Made by a program: the position numbers and the translations under genes. A stretch of DNA of 5,761 nt, taken from NCBI GenBank assembly GCA_017452565.1, contig JAFTMF010000123.1:1-5761 (forward strand), written 5' to 3'. The stretch is from Clostridia bacterium (GTDB lineage: Bacteria > Bacillota > Clostridia > Oscillospirales > CAG-272). Positions 5,059-5,761 of this stretch are shown in pieces (the first letter of the stretch is position 1; every line of letters starts with the position of its first letter). The notes below the pieces were generated by a model, which did no database searches, was not told where the DNA came from, and saw only the letters and a list, made by a program, of their open reading frames with translations.

Positions 5059-5613
5059 ATGAAACTCGACGTAAAGCCCTTTGAAGAAAAAATGAAGAAG
5101 TCCATTGCCTCCTATGAGGACAATCTGGCGACCATCCGTGCAGGCAAGGCAAACGCTACCGTGCTGGACAAGATCTCCGTAGACTACTACGGCTCTCCCA
5201 CCAAGATCAAGGACATTGCCAGCATCAAGGCTACCGACGCCAAGACCCTGACTATCCAGCCTTGGGATAAGTCTACCCTGAAGCTCATCGAGAAGGCAAT
5301 CCAGCAGTCCGATCTGGGCATCAACCCTCAGAATGACGGCACTGTGATCCGCTTGACCTTCCCTCAGCTCACCGAGCAGAGACGTAAGGAGCTGGCAAAG
5401 CAGGTACAGAAGTACGGCGACGACGCAAAGGTTGCCATCCGTAACATCCGCCGCGATGCCTACGATAAGAGCAAGGACATGAAGAAGAACGGCGAGATGA
5501 CCGAGGACGAACAGAAGGCATCTGACAAGAACGTTCAGGATCTGACCGATAAGTACACCAAGCAGATCGACACCATCACCGATAAGAAGAAAGCAGAGAT
5601 TATGTCTATCTGA
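5059..5613 (+). CDS. frr: Ribosome recycling factor
   Basis: RRF is a cytoplasmic, tRNA-shaped protein that works with EF-G to split the post-termination ribosome. The 184-residue product matches the usual 185. The long-helix domain I begins at the N-terminus with the family's RTGRA-like segment, here IRAGKANATVLDKI (26-39). Domain II has VDYYGSPTKI (41-50), TLTIQPWDKS (63-72), IEKAIQQSDLGINPQNDG (77-94) and RLTFPQLTEQRRKEL (98-112). The return helices carry VAIRNIRRDAYD (125-136), whose arginines correspond to the functionally important pair in E. coli RRF, then EDEQK and the closing AEIMSI. GAGGAAAGGA (5043-5052) precedes the ATG by 6 bases, and its GAGG lies at the very edge of the MITE-like element. 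Placement after pyrH is the standard bacterial order. uppS, often next in this order, is not visible before the window ends. Confidence 0.97.
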   Translation: MKLDVKPFEEKMKKSIASYEDNLATIRAGKANATVLDKISVDYYGSPTKIKDIASIKATDAKTLTIQPWDKSTLKLIEKAIQQSDLGINPQNDGTVIRLTFPQLTEQRRKELAKQVQKYGDDAKVAIRNIRRDAYDKSKDMKKNGEMTEDEQKASDKNVQDLTDKYTKQIDTITDKKKAEIMSI

Positions 5614-5625
5614 CATTGGATGTCT

Positions 5626-5641
5626 GTTTGACAGTTTGACA
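5626..5641 (+). repeat. Tandem GTTTGACA duplication after frr
   Basis: The 8-mer GTTTGACA occurs twice head to tail. Each copy contains the -35 consensus TTGACA (5628-5633 and 5636-5641). With 17 bases after the first copy the -10 position reads CATAAA (5651-5656, four of six), but this lies in the loop of the following hairpin, so promoter activity is doubtful. Confidence 0.45.
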
Positions 5642-5680
5642 AGAGGGCAGCATAAAAACTGCCCTCTGGTAGTATATTTC
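5642..5680 (+). terminator. Probable terminator after frr
   Basis: AGAGGGCAG (5642-5650) and CTGCCCTCT (5659-5667) form a perfect 9-bp stem with loop CATAAAAA. The 3' side is GGTAGTATATTTC, a weak T tract separated from the stem, so termination may be partial. It sits 28 bases after the frr stop. Confidence 0.6.
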
Positions 5681-5761
5681 CCCCTTTGGAAACGGCATAG
5701 CCAAGGAAGTGGGAGGAGAGCTCGAGAGGAGTGCGAAAACTTCGGCGTTTGAGATGGTTTC
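5681..5761 (+). other. Unassigned tail, possible start of a next gene
   Basis: The last 81 bases hold no complete gene. Purine-rich GGGAGGAGAG (5711-5720) and GAGAGGA (5724-5730) resemble ribosome-binding sites. A GTG at 5731 opens a frame to the window end reading (M)RKLRRLRWF, and an ATG occurs at 5754. Spacing suits neither purine block well for GTG 5731. There are too few codons to judge, so no gene is called. Confidence 0.25.

Noticed and set aside
4830..5084. Plus-strand 84-residue frame across the pyrH-frr gap
   Set aside because: It translates the inverted-repeat element and runs into frr out of frame, with no ribosome-binding site.
4819..5616. Minus-strand 265-residue frame opposite frr and the intergenic element
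   Set aside because: It is a shadow of frr extended through the hairpin element; the C-terminal part merely translates the repeat.
5731..5761. Next gene starting at GTG 5731
   Set aside because: Only ten codons before the window ends and poor spacing to the purine-rich sites; cannot be supported.

Overview
The window carries a translation-centred gene block of a Gram-positive, low-to-medium GC bacterium. The order is rpsB (ribosomal protein S2), tsf (EF-Ts), pyrH (UMP kinase) and frr (ribosome recycling factor). This order is conserved across bacteria. Strong AGGAGG-type Shine-Dalgarno sites, sigma-A-type promoters, strongly biased codons in the core genes and dense GAA-loop mini-hairpins between genes point to a Clostridia member, probably a gut Oscillospiraceae/Ruminococcaceae-type organism. 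The taxonomic call is inference; no rRNA is present. All supported genes are on the + strand.

Layout: positions 1-318 hold the 3' part of an unrecognised AT-rich gene, closed by a hairpin near 335-390. A clear promoter (489-517) drives a 284-aa protein with two membrane segments and no family I can name (554-1408). A second promoter (1474-1503), overlapped by a perfect 12-bp inverted repeat, starts the rpsB-tsf unit with a leader of about 112 nt. That unit ends at a textbook terminator (3324-3360). pyrH has its own promoter (3994-4022). frr follows after a 248-bp gap, and a weaker hairpin closes frr at 5642-5680.

The conserved block is interrupted twice by accessory DNA, once on each side of pyrH. 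Between tsf and pyrH lies a run of seven mini-hairpins (3360-3514) separated by 7-nt spacers. The spacers read GTGATAT in the left half and the reverse complement ATATCAC in the right half, so the whole region can fold as a ladder of opposed hairpins. Directly after it is a small gene for an S23/IVP-type four-helix-bundle protein (3537-3893) with its own terminator. Between pyrH and frr lies a roughly 229-bp MITE-like element (4818-5046), whose hairpin-forming ends are inverted copies of each other and whose right edge abuts the frr ribosome-binding site.

Functionally, S2 and EF-Ts build and feed the ribosome, RRF recycles it, and PyrH makes UDP for nucleotide and cell-envelope precursors. 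The most unusual content is the mirrored hairpin array plus four-helix-bundle gene, which resembles an intervening-sequence-like selfish or regulatory RNA-protein unit placed outside rRNA.
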